From assembly GCA_963807925.1 (NCBI GenBank), contig CAWEDP010000001.1, positions 620,001 through 684,000 on the forward strand: a DNA stretch of 64,000 nucleotides, given 5' to 3'. Shown piece by piece: positions 44,554 to 53,440 of this stretch. A model generated the notes under the pieces. It had not been told where the DNA came from and did not search any database. It worked only from the letters and a program-made list of their open reading frames with translations. Position numbers and translations under genes: made by a program. The first letter of the stretch is position 1. The number at the start of each line of letters is the position of its first letter. This stretch comes from CAWEDP01 sp963807925 (GTDB lineage: Bacteria; Acidobacteriota; Vicinamibacteria; Vicinamibacterales; CAVVIG01).

Positions 44554-45583
44554 TCACGACCCGATCGTGTGGAATGCGGTCTTCAAGCCGGGTGACACGG
44601 CGATGCCGACCGACCCGTCAGGATTTCTATACGCAATGACGCCGGTCATGCCTGGCATCGAGTCGATCAGCGACAGCCCGCGGCGCGGACCAAGGATGAA
44701 CGCGGCCTTGGACATCGCGTCGGCGAGCGTGCCGTCGCGGGAGAGGATCGTCACGCTCAGCGCGGCGACCGACGGCTCGAGCGTCCGCGGATCCAGGATG
44801 TGGCCGTAGGTTCGGCTGTTCGCGGTCAGAAAGTTCGCGTAGTCGGCCGATGTCGACACCGATGTCTCGTCCGTGTCGACGACGCCCAGCATGCGATCGG
44901 GCGCGTCGGGGTCCTTGATGCCGATCGTCCACCGCTTCTTTCCTGGCGGCAGACCGACGAAGTACCTGATTGCCGCCCGCGTCGACGAAACCGCCGAGCC
45001 CGCGGCGCCGAAGCGCCCCGGCCGCGAGTTCCACGGCGAATCCCTTGGCGATGCCGCCGAGATCGATTTCCATCCCGCTCGCTGCGAATGCGACGGTGCG
45101 CGCATGGTGGTCGATCAGCAGTTTCCGGTAGTCGACCAGCGGCCGAACGCCGCTCAACTCGGCCGATGTTGGGAGGTGGGGGCGCTTGTCGTGAAATCCC
45201 CACAGCCGGACGAGCGGCCCGACCGTCATGTCGAACGCGCCGTCGCTGGCGCGGCTCACGACCTGACCAGCCTCGAGAACGGCCAGCATCGGCTCGCTGA
45301 CGTGCACCGCTTCGCGCGCCGCGGTCGTGTTGATCGCGGTCAGCTCGCTGTCGCTGCGGTAGTTGCTCATCAAGCGATCGACTTCGGCGACTGCGGCAAG
45401 GGCCTCGTCGATCGCGTCAGCGCGCGCCTGCGGAGTGTCGCCGTACGCTTCGACGGCGACCGATGTGCCCATCAGGTATCGGTACGCACGGGAGGTGTCC
45501 GAGCCTTGCGCGCCGGAAACGGCGATCGATCCGGCGACGGCGAGAGCGGTCGCGGCCATCAGCCCGGGTCTTCGGCGGCTCAT
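44554..45583 (-). pseudogene. apbE: FAD:protein FMN transferase (ApbE), one frameshift
   Basis: Frame 1 from ATG 45583: a signal peptide, YRYLMGTSVAVEAYGDTPQA, MSNYRSDSELTAIN, DGAFDMTVGPLVRLWGFHDK and MEIDLGGIAKGFAVE, all ApbE motifs. After FVDAGGNQ (near 44970) the protein continues in another frame with YFVGLPPGKKRWTIGIKDP, SRTYGHILDPRT and the Mg-site region DAMSKAAFILG. Removing one G from caggtactt joins them into about 340 residues. ApbE attaches FMN to exported flavoproteins. It overlaps the DUF3570 gene by ATGA and is the last gene of the operon. Confidence 0.8.
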
Positions 45584-46629
45584 GGCGTGCGGAACGGCAC
45601 ACGAAGGCCGGCCGTAACAATCGCCGCATCGAAGCCGTTGTTCGCGCGATACCGATCATATTGAAGCGTGAGACCGGTGCCCGACGGGAGGAACCAGAGT
45701 CCGGCGGCCGGCGTGAAGGCGATCCGGCCGGTGTAGGTTCCCGACGTGAACGGCTCGAGGCGGAAATCGGCGGTATAGAACTGCGGCACGGCGCCCACGT
45801 ACTCCGGCTCGTAGAAATAGGCTCCGGTTTGATCGTACCGACGATATGTAAAGCCGGCGAGCCAGACTGGCGTGAACCGATGCGACAGCCCCGCCGTCAC
45901 CGCGTTCGATGCGATTTGCCAGTCGTCGAAATAATGGCGGTAGTCGACTTCGAGAAACGTCTCCGCCGGCAATGCCTGTCTCAACCGGGCGGACAACGTC
46001 TGACGCCGCCGCGCGTCGGGAACGTGGCCGACCAGCATGATGCCATTGACGTTCGCGCGGAGGAACGGATTGTCCTGGAATCCTGAAATCGCGGCGAATT
46101 CGTATCCGAATTGGGCGATCGTCGTCTTGCTGATCGTCTCCGTCACCGACGCGAACCCGTCGCTCGAACATTGGTTCTCGACCGTCTGAACGGGATGGAG
46201 CGTCGGTTGGTTTACCGAGAACGTGAACCCGCCGGCAACCGTCGTATTGCCAGACGCGAAATCGCGCGCGATCGAGGTCAGGCCGGTCGAGGATCGATAG
46301 AAATTCTCCTGGCTGTAGGTGCCGCCGAGCGTGAACTTGAGCCCGTCGAATTTCTGCGTCACCGACAAGCCGGCGTACTGACGCCTGCTGGTCACTCCTT
46401 CGCGATGGCACCGCGCGCACGAATCCGATGCCGCAGAGATCGCGTCGACGCCGAACGTGACGCGCAGCGTCGATCGATCGCTGAACTCCTTCGCGAGATC
46501 GACCGTCGGACTGAGGACGGTGACGCTGCGGGTGTCTTGAAACGCGTGGAACTGGATGTCGACGCCGTTCTGCTGTTCGTTCTGCGCCCAGCCGACCGCG
46601 ACCAGCCCGATGAGGGCGGCGCCGGACAC
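45580..46629 (-). CDS. DUF3570 outer-membrane beta-barrel protein
   Basis: 349 residues with a GTG start at 46629, 20 bp after the DUF4266 stop. Signal segment GAALIGLVAVGWAQ; then a strand-rich sequence with VDIQFHAFQDTRSVTVLSPT and many aromatic-ended strands (DWQIASNAVTAGLSHRFTPV; LTLQYDRYRANNGFD), ending in a short terminal strand. A CARCH motif (SCARCHREG) appears around residue 70: a possible single haem site, unusual for the family. DUF3570 proteins occur with DUF4266, thioredoxin and ApbE genes in envelope redox clusters. The start codon is the least certain part. Confidence 0.72.
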   Translation of the reverse strand: MSGAALIGLVAVGWAQNEQQNGVDIQFHAFQDTRSVTVLSPTVDLAKEFSDRSTLRVTFGVDAISAASDSCARCHREGVTSRRQYAGLSVTQKFDGLKFTLGGTYSQENFYRSSTGLTSIARDFASGNTTVAGGFTFSVNQPTLHPVQTVENQCSSDGFASVTETISKTTIAQFGYEFAAISGFQDNPFLRANVNGIMLVGHVPDARRRQTLSARLRQALPAETFLEVDYRHYFDDWQIASNAVTAGLSHRFTPVWLAGFTYRRYDQTGAYFYEPEYVGAVPQFYTADFRLEPFTSGTYTGRIAFTPAAGLWFLPSGTGLTLQYDRYRANNGFDAAIVTAGLRVPFRTP

Positions 46630-46648
46630 GAGCGCGACCGCTGCGCGG

Positions 46649-46882
46649 CTACTTGCAGCCACAACCGCCGGCCTGGACGCCGAGCCCGCCCGCCGACGCC
46701 TCGCGTGCCTCCTGCCAGTGCGCCATGTAGGCGAGTTGCGCCGCGTCCGTGTCGAACACCTTCTCGGGATCGGCGAGCCGGCCGCGCTGCCACGGCTGCA
46801 CGGTGGCGCATGCGCCCGCACTCACTCCAGCAGCCGCGATGCCGACGAGGATCGCCCAGCGGCGAAGTGTCTGACAGATCAT
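46649..46882 (-). CDS. DUF4266 small lipoprotein
   Basis: 77 residues. The lipobox-like AGVSAGAC follows a hydrophobic N-terminus, and the body carries VQPWQRGRLADPEKVF, AQLAYMAHWQEAREAS and a Gly/Cys-rich end (GGCGCK), the complete DUF4266 signature. Such proteins are always short and lie immediately upstream of DUF3570 genes. Function unknown; export with a terminal CxC suggests metal or redox work in the envelope. Its ATG overlaps the stop of the thioredoxin-like fragment. Confidence 0.85.
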   Translation of the reverse strand: MICQTLRRWAILVGIAAAGVSAGACATVQPWQRGRLADPEKVFDTDAAQLAYMAHWQEAREASAGGLGVQAGGCGCK

Positions 46883-47078
46883 CGACGTTCTCCGAGAAGA
46901 CGGTCGATCTCGGTGCGATATTGATCGACGGTCTTGTCCGTGTACCCGATGTGCGTGAAGCGAATGACGCCGGCGCGATCGACGACCACCGACGTCGGCA
47001 TCCCGCGGACCGCGAACGCCGCTGGAGCCTGCCCTTTGGGATCGAACAGCACGGGCATCGTGTGCGGCAGATTCCTTA
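46879..47078 (-). pseudogene. TlpA-like thioredoxin, 5'-truncated fragment
   Basis: About 65 residues remain: MPVLFDPKGQAPAAFAVRGM then PTSVVVDRAGVIRFTHIGYT and the closing YRTEIDRLLGERR. This is the C-terminal half of a TlpA/ResA-like thioredoxin, including the cis-Pro (GMPTS). The N-terminal half with the CxxC active site is absent; upstream sequence changes character at about 47080, and the CRISPR array starts 215 bp further on. It heads the DUF4266-DUF3570-ApbE operon, which has therefore probably lost its natural promoter. Confidence 0.7.
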
Positions 47079-47293
47079 AGTGAACGGATGGCTGCGGATT
47101 CCTTCCAGCAGTTCGAGGAGGAGGAGGAGGAGCACCTTCTCCAGCGGTTCGATCTGGAAGCCGCTGGCCGCCGCCTCGCGCGCCAGCTCGGCCGCCGGAA
47201 CCTCATGCCACTTCCCCCCACGTACGGCCGTGGACATCGTCGGGGACGATGAGGTTCCAGGCCAGCAAGAACCAGCTCGTGGAATTGGCCGCC
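47079..47293. other. trailer-side flank of the CRISPR array
   Basis: Short non-repeat segment between the truncated TlpA gene and the last repeat. A plus-strand frame from ATG 47088 (QQFEEEEEEHLLQRFDLEAA) gives 52 residues with an odd Glu run encoded by gaggag repeats, but has no ribosome site and no recognisable family. I do not call a gene. Confidence 0.4.
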
Positions 47294-50200
47294 GCTTCAA
47301 TGGGGCCGCGCTGATAAGAGCGCGGAGTTGTCGCCCGTTGACGCCCGACGAGCAACGCTGGATCCAGCTTCAATGGGGCCGCGCTGATAAGAGCGCGGAG
47401 TTGTGGTGAGCGATGGGCGGACTCAATGCCGGAGAATTGCTTCAATGGGGCCGCGCTGATAAGAGCGCGGAGTTTCGTCGATTTTCTCGCGCAGTCCCTC
47501 GCGTTTCAGTGGCTTCAATGGGGCCGCGCTGATAAGAGCGCGGAGTTATCATCTCCCGCGTCGATCGTGTAGTTGATGCCGAAGCTTCAATGGGGCCGCG
47601 CTGATAAGAGCGCGGAGTTACGCGGCGAACGCTCGGTCGGGCTCTTCCACAAGAAGCTTCAATGGGGCCGCGCTGATAAGAGCGCGGAGTTGCAACCGAC
47701 TCGCTGGCGGCAACCGACTCGCTGGCGGGCTTCAATGGGGCCGCGCTGATAAGAGCGCGGAGTTATATGTGAACACCCTCCAAATGAATCCCGTCGCGCA
47801 GCTTCAATGGGGCCGCGCTGATAAGAGCGCGGAGTTTCGTCCACGCCGATGGACGTGATCCCGCCTCGCGTGCTTCAATGGGGCCGCGCTGATAAGAGCG
47901 CGGAGTTTATGTGCGCCTCCGCACCCGCGACCACCCGGCGGCGCTTCAATGGGGCCGCGCTGATAAAAGCGCGGAGTTACGCCCAGACTGATCTGTATAA
48001 GTTGTAATCGGAGTTGCTTCAATGGGGCCGCGCTGATAAGAGCGCGGAGTTGCAACCGACTCGCTGGCGGCAACCGACTCGCTGGCGGGCTTCAATGGGG
48101 CCGCGCTGATAAGAGCGCGGAGTTGCTCAAGCGGGGACGTTTGCGCGCGATATTTCCGCACGCTTCAATGGGGCCGCGCTGATAAGAGCGCGGAGTTTAT
48201 CTCCGTTACCAACGTGACCGGTTTGGGTTGGTCCGCTTCAATGGGGCCGCGCTGATAAGAGCGCGGAGTTGTGCGCTTCGTGCTGGAGCCGTGGGGCGTT
48301 GTCGTGCTTCAATGGGGCCGCGCTGATAAGAGCGCGGAGTTTTCCCGCGTGTCCGGCAGCGGCTGGTGGCTGCCAAACGGCTTCAATGGGGCCGCGCTGA
48401 TAAGAGCGCGGAGTTTCCACAGATGATTGGTACGTAGCCTGGGACACGATGCTTCAATGGGGCCGCGCTGATAAGAGCGCGGAGTTCGCAACACAGTCCA
48501 CAACCTGCCGGAGCCGCTCGCGCTTCAATGGGGCCGCGCTGATAAGAGCGCGGAGTTTTTGTTGGAGCTCCAGGGTGCGTCATTGATGGGCCGCTTCAAT
48601 GGGGCCGCGCTGATAAGAGCGCGGAGTTCCTCGAGGCGCTGCGTCTTCTGCACGAGGAGGGGACGCTTCAATGGGGCCGCGCTGATAAGAGCGCGGAGTT
48701 GCCAACACGACCACGTGGGCGGCGACGGTCATCGGGCTTCAATGGGGCCGCGCTGATAAGAGCGCGGAGTTACCGCGACCGACGGGTTCTTCTACGGGAC
48801 GCAGGGGCTTCAATGGGGCCGCGCTGATAAGAGCGCGGAGTTCGGGTATAACGGGTTACGGTTGGGCGCGGGAGGGTTGCTTCAATGGGGCCGCGCTGAT
48901 AAGAGCGCGGAGTTTCTGACTCTCTTTGGAGCCGGCACCACGACACGCGCGCTTCAATGGGGCCGCGCTGATAAGAGCGCGGAGTTTTGCGCGACAGAGA
49001 CCAGGCCCGCCCCTGCCGCCACGCTTCAATGGGGCCGCGCTGATAAGAGCGCGGAGTTAGGCGCTCGGCGTGCCGCAGGCGCTCGGCGTGCCGGCTTCAA
49101 TGGGGCCGCGCTGATAAGAGCGCGGAGTTGTGCGCTTCGTGCTGGAGCCGTGGGGCGTTGTCGTGCTTCAATGGGGCCGCGCTGATAAGAGCGCGGAGTT
49201 CGCACGTCCCGACCGGGCTGTCAGGCTCGTACCACGCTTCAATGGGGCCGCGCTGATAAGAGCGCGGAGTTCTGACGAGCGACTACTTCCCGTCACTGCG
49301 CGACGGGCTTCAATGGGGCCGCGCTGATAAGAGCGCGGAGTTCTCATCGCCGTGCCGACGTCCGTCGAGGACGTGCCGCTTCAATGGGGCCGCGCTGATA
49401 AGAGCGCGGAGTTGTGAGGCACCCCCGGACCCGTCAGATTCCCTGACGGCTTCAATGGGGCCGCGCTGATAAGAGCGCGGAGTTTAACCCGGTCTACGGA
49501 TCGGCGTACGCGGTGTTGACGCTTCAATGGGGCCGCGCTGATAAGAGCGCGGAGTTGCGATCGGAGCCATCGGACGTGTGACCAACGTTGAGTTGCTTCA
49601 ATGGGGCCGCGCTGATAAGAGCGCGGAGTTCGCAGCGTCTTGGCCAGGGCGCGGAGCAGATCGGGGCTTCAATGGGGCCGCGCTGATAAGAGCGCGGAGT
49701 TGCCAAGCTCTCGGGGATCGACTGCGCGGTCATCGACGCTTCAATGGGGCCGCGCTGATAAGAGCGCGGAGTTGTCCGTCGCCACGCCATAGCGGACGAA
49801 GTGCATCGCGCTTCAATGGGGCCGCGCTGATAAGAGCGCGGAGTTGCGGAGGCGAGCGATTCGAAGAACGAAGAGGCTTTGCTTCAATGGGGCCGCGCTG
49901 ATAAGAGCGCGGAGTTCCGATGCTGCGCGCACTTGAACCAAGCGGACAGTGTGCTTCAATGGGGCCGCGCTGATAAGAGCGCGGAGTTCGCAACGCGGGC
50001 TCGCCCCCGGCCAGCTCGGGATGGCTTCAATGGGGCCGCGCTGATAAGAGCGCGGAGTTGCCCTGGCCAGTGCCTCCTGGGTCTGCCCTGAGCGTGCTTC
50101 AATGGGGCCGCGCTGATAAGAGCGCGGAGTTTCGTAGATCAGGATGCAGTCGCGAAGGAACGAGCGCCCAAGCTTCAATGGGGCCGCGCTGATAAGAGCG

Positions 50201-50712
50201 CGGAGTTAGCGCCGTCGGGCGGTGGATCCGACCGTGGTGGACGCTTCAATGGGGCCGCGCTGATAAGAGCGCGGAGTTCAGATCGGAGGGATGCCAGCCT
50301 CCACCAGCCGCGCCCGGCTTCAATGGGGCCGCGCTGATAAGAGCGCGGAGTTAGCCGCCCCCGCGCACAGCCATTTGCCAACACCTGGCTTCAATGGGGC
50401 CGCGCTGATAAGAGCGCGGAGTTCCGGGTCGACGAGCTTGAAACGGGCATGTGACGCCAGGCTTCAATGGGGCCGCGCTGATAAGAGCGCGGAGTTATGC
50501 GCATCACAACGGCGACACCAAGCGTGGAACAGCTTCAATGGGGCCGCGCTGATAAGAGCGCGGAGTTGACGTCCGTATCTACAGCCGGGCGCTTGGACCG
50601 GTAGCTTCAATGGGGCCGCGCTGATAAGAGCGCGGAGTTATCATCCGAACGCGCGAGCCGTGGAGCGCGCGATGGAGCTTCAATGGGGCCGCGCTGATAA
50701 GAGCGCGGAGTT
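47294..50712 (-). CRISPR. type I-G CRISPR array, 48 repeats / 47 spacers
   Basis: Repeats of 36 bp, on the minus strand beginning aactccgcgctc and ending ccccattgaagc. The centre forms a hairpin with 7-bp arms ccgcgct/agcgcgg and a 6-base loop; processing after it leaves an 8-base 5' handle attgaagc. I counted 48 repeats by hand, spaced 70-76 bp, so spacers are 34-40 bp. Only the repeat at 47943 has a visible change (g to a in the loop region). Transcription is taken as minus strand because the handle end, the cas genes and the presumed leader agree. Two spacers occur twice (47692/48052 and 48271/49130). Confidence 0.97.
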
Positions 50713-50895
50713 GGCTTGGGCGAAAAGCCCTCTGCCATCAATAGGTTCTCGGCGCTGATGCGAGCGCGTCGGCGCGACCACGACCGCCGCGGGCCCGCGC
50801 CGTGGCCGGTAGGATCCAAATGGAGCGAATTTCTCAATAAATCCTCCTTCCGAGCGGTGTCCGCCGCAAACGTCGCACCCCGCCGCTCGCACCGG
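50713..50895 (-). promoter_or_regulatory. CRISPR leader region
   Basis: The 183 bp between the cas4-cas1 stop and the first repeat. On the minus strand it has an AT-richer core (gatttattgagaaattcgct) after an aaggagga element, in otherwise GC-rich DNA, as expected of a leader. New spacers should enter at 50677. No promoter box can be fixed with confidence. Confidence 0.5.
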
Positions 50896-52716
50896 TCAGC
50901 GCGTCTCGAACCCTGGATAATCACGAAGCTCGCCGTTGACGACGCGGGCCAGTAGTCGTGCTTGAATCTCGAGCACACGGCGGTAGCTGACGCGATACTG
51001 GAAGATCGGATGCGTCACGAGCGTGTCCATCCGCTGCTCATACGCCCGCAAGAACCGCTTCCGGCCCCTCGCCGTCAGCGTCACCGATTCGCCAGCCCGG
51101 AAGAAATCGTCGCCGTCCACCATACCTGTATTGATCGCCGTCAGCACCGCGGAGTCGACAATCAGCGGCCGGAAGCCCTCCATCAGGTCGAGCGGCAGCG
51201 CCGGCCGGCCGAACCGCGGCTGGTGATAGAACCCGATGAACGGATCGAACCCGATCGTATGGCAAACAATGGTGAGATCGCGCACGAGCAGGCTGTATCC
51301 GAGCGACAGCAGCGCGTTGACCGGATCGCGTGGCGGACGCCGGTTGCGGTGCGTGAAGTCGAACGCGGGAGCCTTCTCTCCGTCGTTGACCTTGATCATC
51401 CCGCTGAAGTTGCCGAAATAGTACGACGCCGCGGCCCCCTCGACGCCGAGCAGTGACTCCAGATCGCGCACGGCGCCGGCCTGCCGCGCCAGCCGCTTCA
51501 TCGCCTCAATCGCCCGCGCAGGCGGCTCAACGTGATTCCGCTGCAGCATCGTCCGCTGGTTGCGGATCTTCGTCGCAACGAACGATCGCGCCAGACGCAG
51601 ACAGAACTCTTCATCTTCGGCCAGCCGGAACTGATCGCGCCGCAGGAACACGTTCTTGAGCCCAAGGCCGCTGGTCATCCCGTAGAACCAGCCGCCCATC
51701 GTGAAATACGCGATGGGCCGCTCGAACTCCGCGAGCGCCTGGACGGCGCCTGATGTGACCGACACGCTCCCGAACAGGTTGACGTGCGACACGTCGTTCA
51801 ATCGCGCTTCCTGAACGATGTCGCCCTTCTCGCGGACCTGCAGGACACCGCCAGACCGGCCGAGGCTGAATCCGTACCCGGTAATGTAAAGCGGCCGCAG
51901 ATCGTCGCCGGCTGGAATCAGCCGCCGCACTTCGTGGTCGTCATCCTGGATGGACTCGCCCGCTTCGCGCGGGTCGAACAGTGACAGCTGCTCGACATCG
52001 TCCGGGTCCGGCGGAGGAGGACCGAACAGCAGCGCGCGCGTTTCGTCGGGCAGACAGATTCCGTTGAGCGAGCAGCGCACGCACTTGGGGCTGTCGACGA
52101 GCGGCGGCGGAATGCGGCCCGATGCGGCAACGCGGCGTGCCGCGTCGACTGTCGCGAGCGTCGCCGTCACCAGGTCGTCATCGATCGCGACGCGCACACG
52201 TTGCTTCGTGCGGTTGTAGTAGACGACCGCTTCGTCGCACGTATACCCGTGGTCGCGCAGAATCAAAGCCTGGACGCACGCCTGCACGCGATCGGTCGGC
52301 CAAGCTTCGAGCGCGCCGTCGCGATCGCGCGGGGCGCCGTGTTTGTAGTCGACCGGCGTGACGCGCGTGCCGCTGCCCTCGACCAGATCGATGACCGCGG
52401 TGAGTCCAAGTCGATCGCTCGAGAGCGAGACCGACCGGGCATGGATGCGTTCCTGCCCCTCGGCGTCGGCCGGCGCGAGCGCTTCGGCCTTCTCGCCGAG
52501 GGTTTCGTGGCGCAGCGCGCCTTCGATGGTGTCGCTGCTGTGCGCGAAGATGCCGTCGACCCATTCGTAGAAGAACAGCCGCGGGCAGTAGACGAACTCG
52601 TTCAGCATCCGCGCCGGCAGGTAAGCCGGTACCGCTATCGGCTTCCGCAGCTCCGCGCGCGCCGGCACCGGTCGCAACGGGAACGCCGGCCGTGACGGCA
52701 GTGGCTCACCGCTCAT
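50896..52716 (-). CDS. cas4-cas1: Cas4-Cas1 fusion, adaptation nuclease/integrase
   Basis: 606 residues from ATG 52716. Cas4 domain (about 25-225): C44 in FVYCPRLF, D110 in AVIDLVEG, D123-x-K125 in PVDYKHG, and the Fe-S cysteines C212, C215, C221. Cas1 domain (about 275-606): E427 in GVEGAAASYYFG, H498 in GFYHQPRFG and acidic residues D510/D521 form the metal site. The fusion is the hallmark of type I-G (I-U) loci. Cas4 trims pre-spacers and helps select the PAM, Cas1 with Cas2 inserts them. It overlaps cas2 by 11 bp. Intact. Confidence 0.95.
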   Translation of the reverse strand: MSGEPLPSRPAFPLRPVPARAELRKPIAVPAYLPARMLNEFVYCPRLFFYEWVDGIFAHSSDTIEGALRHETLGEKAEALAPADAEGQERIHARSVSLSSDRLGLTAVIDLVEGSGTRVTPVDYKHGAPRDRDGALEAWPTDRVQACVQALILRDHGYTCDEAVVYYNRTKQRVRVAIDDDLVTATLATVDAARRVAASGRIPPPLVDSPKCVRCSLNGICLPDETRALLFGPPPPDPDDVEQLSLFDPREAGESIQDDDHEVRRLIPAGDDLRPLYITGYGFSLGRSGGVLQVREKGDIVQEARLNDVSHVNLFGSVSVTSGAVQALAEFERPIAYFTMGGWFYGMTSGLGLKNVFLRRDQFRLAEDEEFCLRLARSFVATKIRNQRTMLQRNHVEPPARAIEAMKRLARQAGAVRDLESLLGVEGAAASYYFGNFSGMIKVNDGEKAPAFDFTHRNRRPPRDPVNALLSLGYSLLVRDLTIVCHTIGFDPFIGFYHQPRFGRPALPLDLMEGFRPLIVDSAVLTAINTGMVDGDDFFRAGESVTLTARGRKRFLRAYEQRMDTLVTHPIFQYRVSYRRVLEIQARLLARVVNGELRDYPGFETR

Positions 52717-53119
52717 CGTCGTTCCAGTCCGCGTCGATGTCCGTCGATCGCCGGCTGCGCGCGCGCTCGAGCGCTTCGACCTTGCGTTTCGTACCGCGTA
52801 TGTCGCTGTCATCGCCGTCACGGTCCACGATGATGCAGGGCGCGTCGATGGGGGAGTAGGCGCGTCCGAGCGAGGCGATGACGCGCCCGCCTCGGCCGCC
52901 GGCGGGGCCGAGATCCACGAAGAGCACCTGGTCCTCACGATGGTGAATCAGCTTGCCGAGGGCGTGGCGGCAGCGCGCGAGGTCGGCGGGGGAGAAGCGG
53001 CACTCGAAGACCAGGTCCTGCAGCCGGTCGCCGAAGCCGCACATCGTCTTGTGGACGCGGCGGAGCCGGAGGTCGTTGGAGATGTCGTAGCAGACGAGAA
53101 ACGTGTTGCGCATCGGCAT
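52706..53119 (-). CDS. cas2: Cas2, with C-terminal extension
   Basis: 137 residues. The ferredoxin-like core has FLVCYDISNDLRLRRVHKTM with the usual Asp after strand 1, FECRFSPADLARC and EDQVLFVDLGPAG. After residue ~95 there is a further 40-residue charged tail (VDRDGDDSDIRGTKRKVEAL) longer than typical Cas2. It bridges two Cas1 dimers during spacer integration. It is upstream of cas4-cas1 and overlaps it. No promoter was identified; the next cas gene upstream (csb2) is 1.3 kb away across an antisense pair, so this unit may be transcribed separately. Confidence 0.93.
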   Translation of the reverse strand: MPMRNTFLVCYDISNDLRLRRVHKTMCGFGDRLQDLVFECRFSPADLARCRHALGKLIHHREDQVLFVDLGPAGGRGGRVIASLGRAYSPIDAPCIIVDRDGDDSDIRGTKRKVEALERARSRRSTDIDADWNDDER

Positions 53120-53215
53120 TGCCGGCCGCGCTGCAGCCCGCTAACGCGAAGGGTAACCCATTCAGGGACGATTCACACTTCTGCGCGCCGCGCAGAGCGG
53201 GTAGGATTCTCCCGT

Positions 53216-53440
53216 ATGGACTCCGACACGGCGGTCGCAGCGCTCCATGAGCTCGTCGACGACTATCGGGCGAGATGTCTGTGGTTTCTGCGGGAAGACT
53301 ACTATCCCGCGACCGCGGCCGAGCGGGAGCGGGTGCTGTCGCTCATCGCCGAGCATGGCGACCTGGACGCGTTCAGACGAGTGGCGGAGATTCGTGCATG
53401 GTACTCACGGGCATCCAACGGGACGTCTGCCGGCTCTTAG
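53216..53440 (+). CDS. small conserved helical protein paired with a nucleotidyltransferase
   Basis: 74 residues. Helices VAALHELVDDYRARCLWFL and AAERERVLSLIAEHGDLDAF dominate. Proteins of this form (CLWF..DYYP....E...VL..I..HGD) recur immediately upstream of the same nucleotidyltransferase family in many genomes, so it is a real gene. It overlaps its partner by 43 bp in another frame, an intimate arrangement typical of toxin-antitoxin or complex-forming pairs. An antitoxin role is a guess. It is antisense to the cas genes. Confidence 0.6.
   Translation: MDSDTAVAALHELVDDYRARCLWFLREDYYPATAAERERVLSLIAEHGDLDAFRRVAEIRAWYSRASNGTSAGS

Noticed and set aside
47088..47246. Small plus-strand ORF with a Glu run beside the array
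   Set aside because: No ribosome site, no recognisable domain and simple-repeat coding; not supportable as a gene.
47442..50379. Many short frames with repeated TPRSYQRGPIEA or LQWGRADKSAE peptides
   Set aside because: They are translations of the CRISPR repeat in different frames, not genes.
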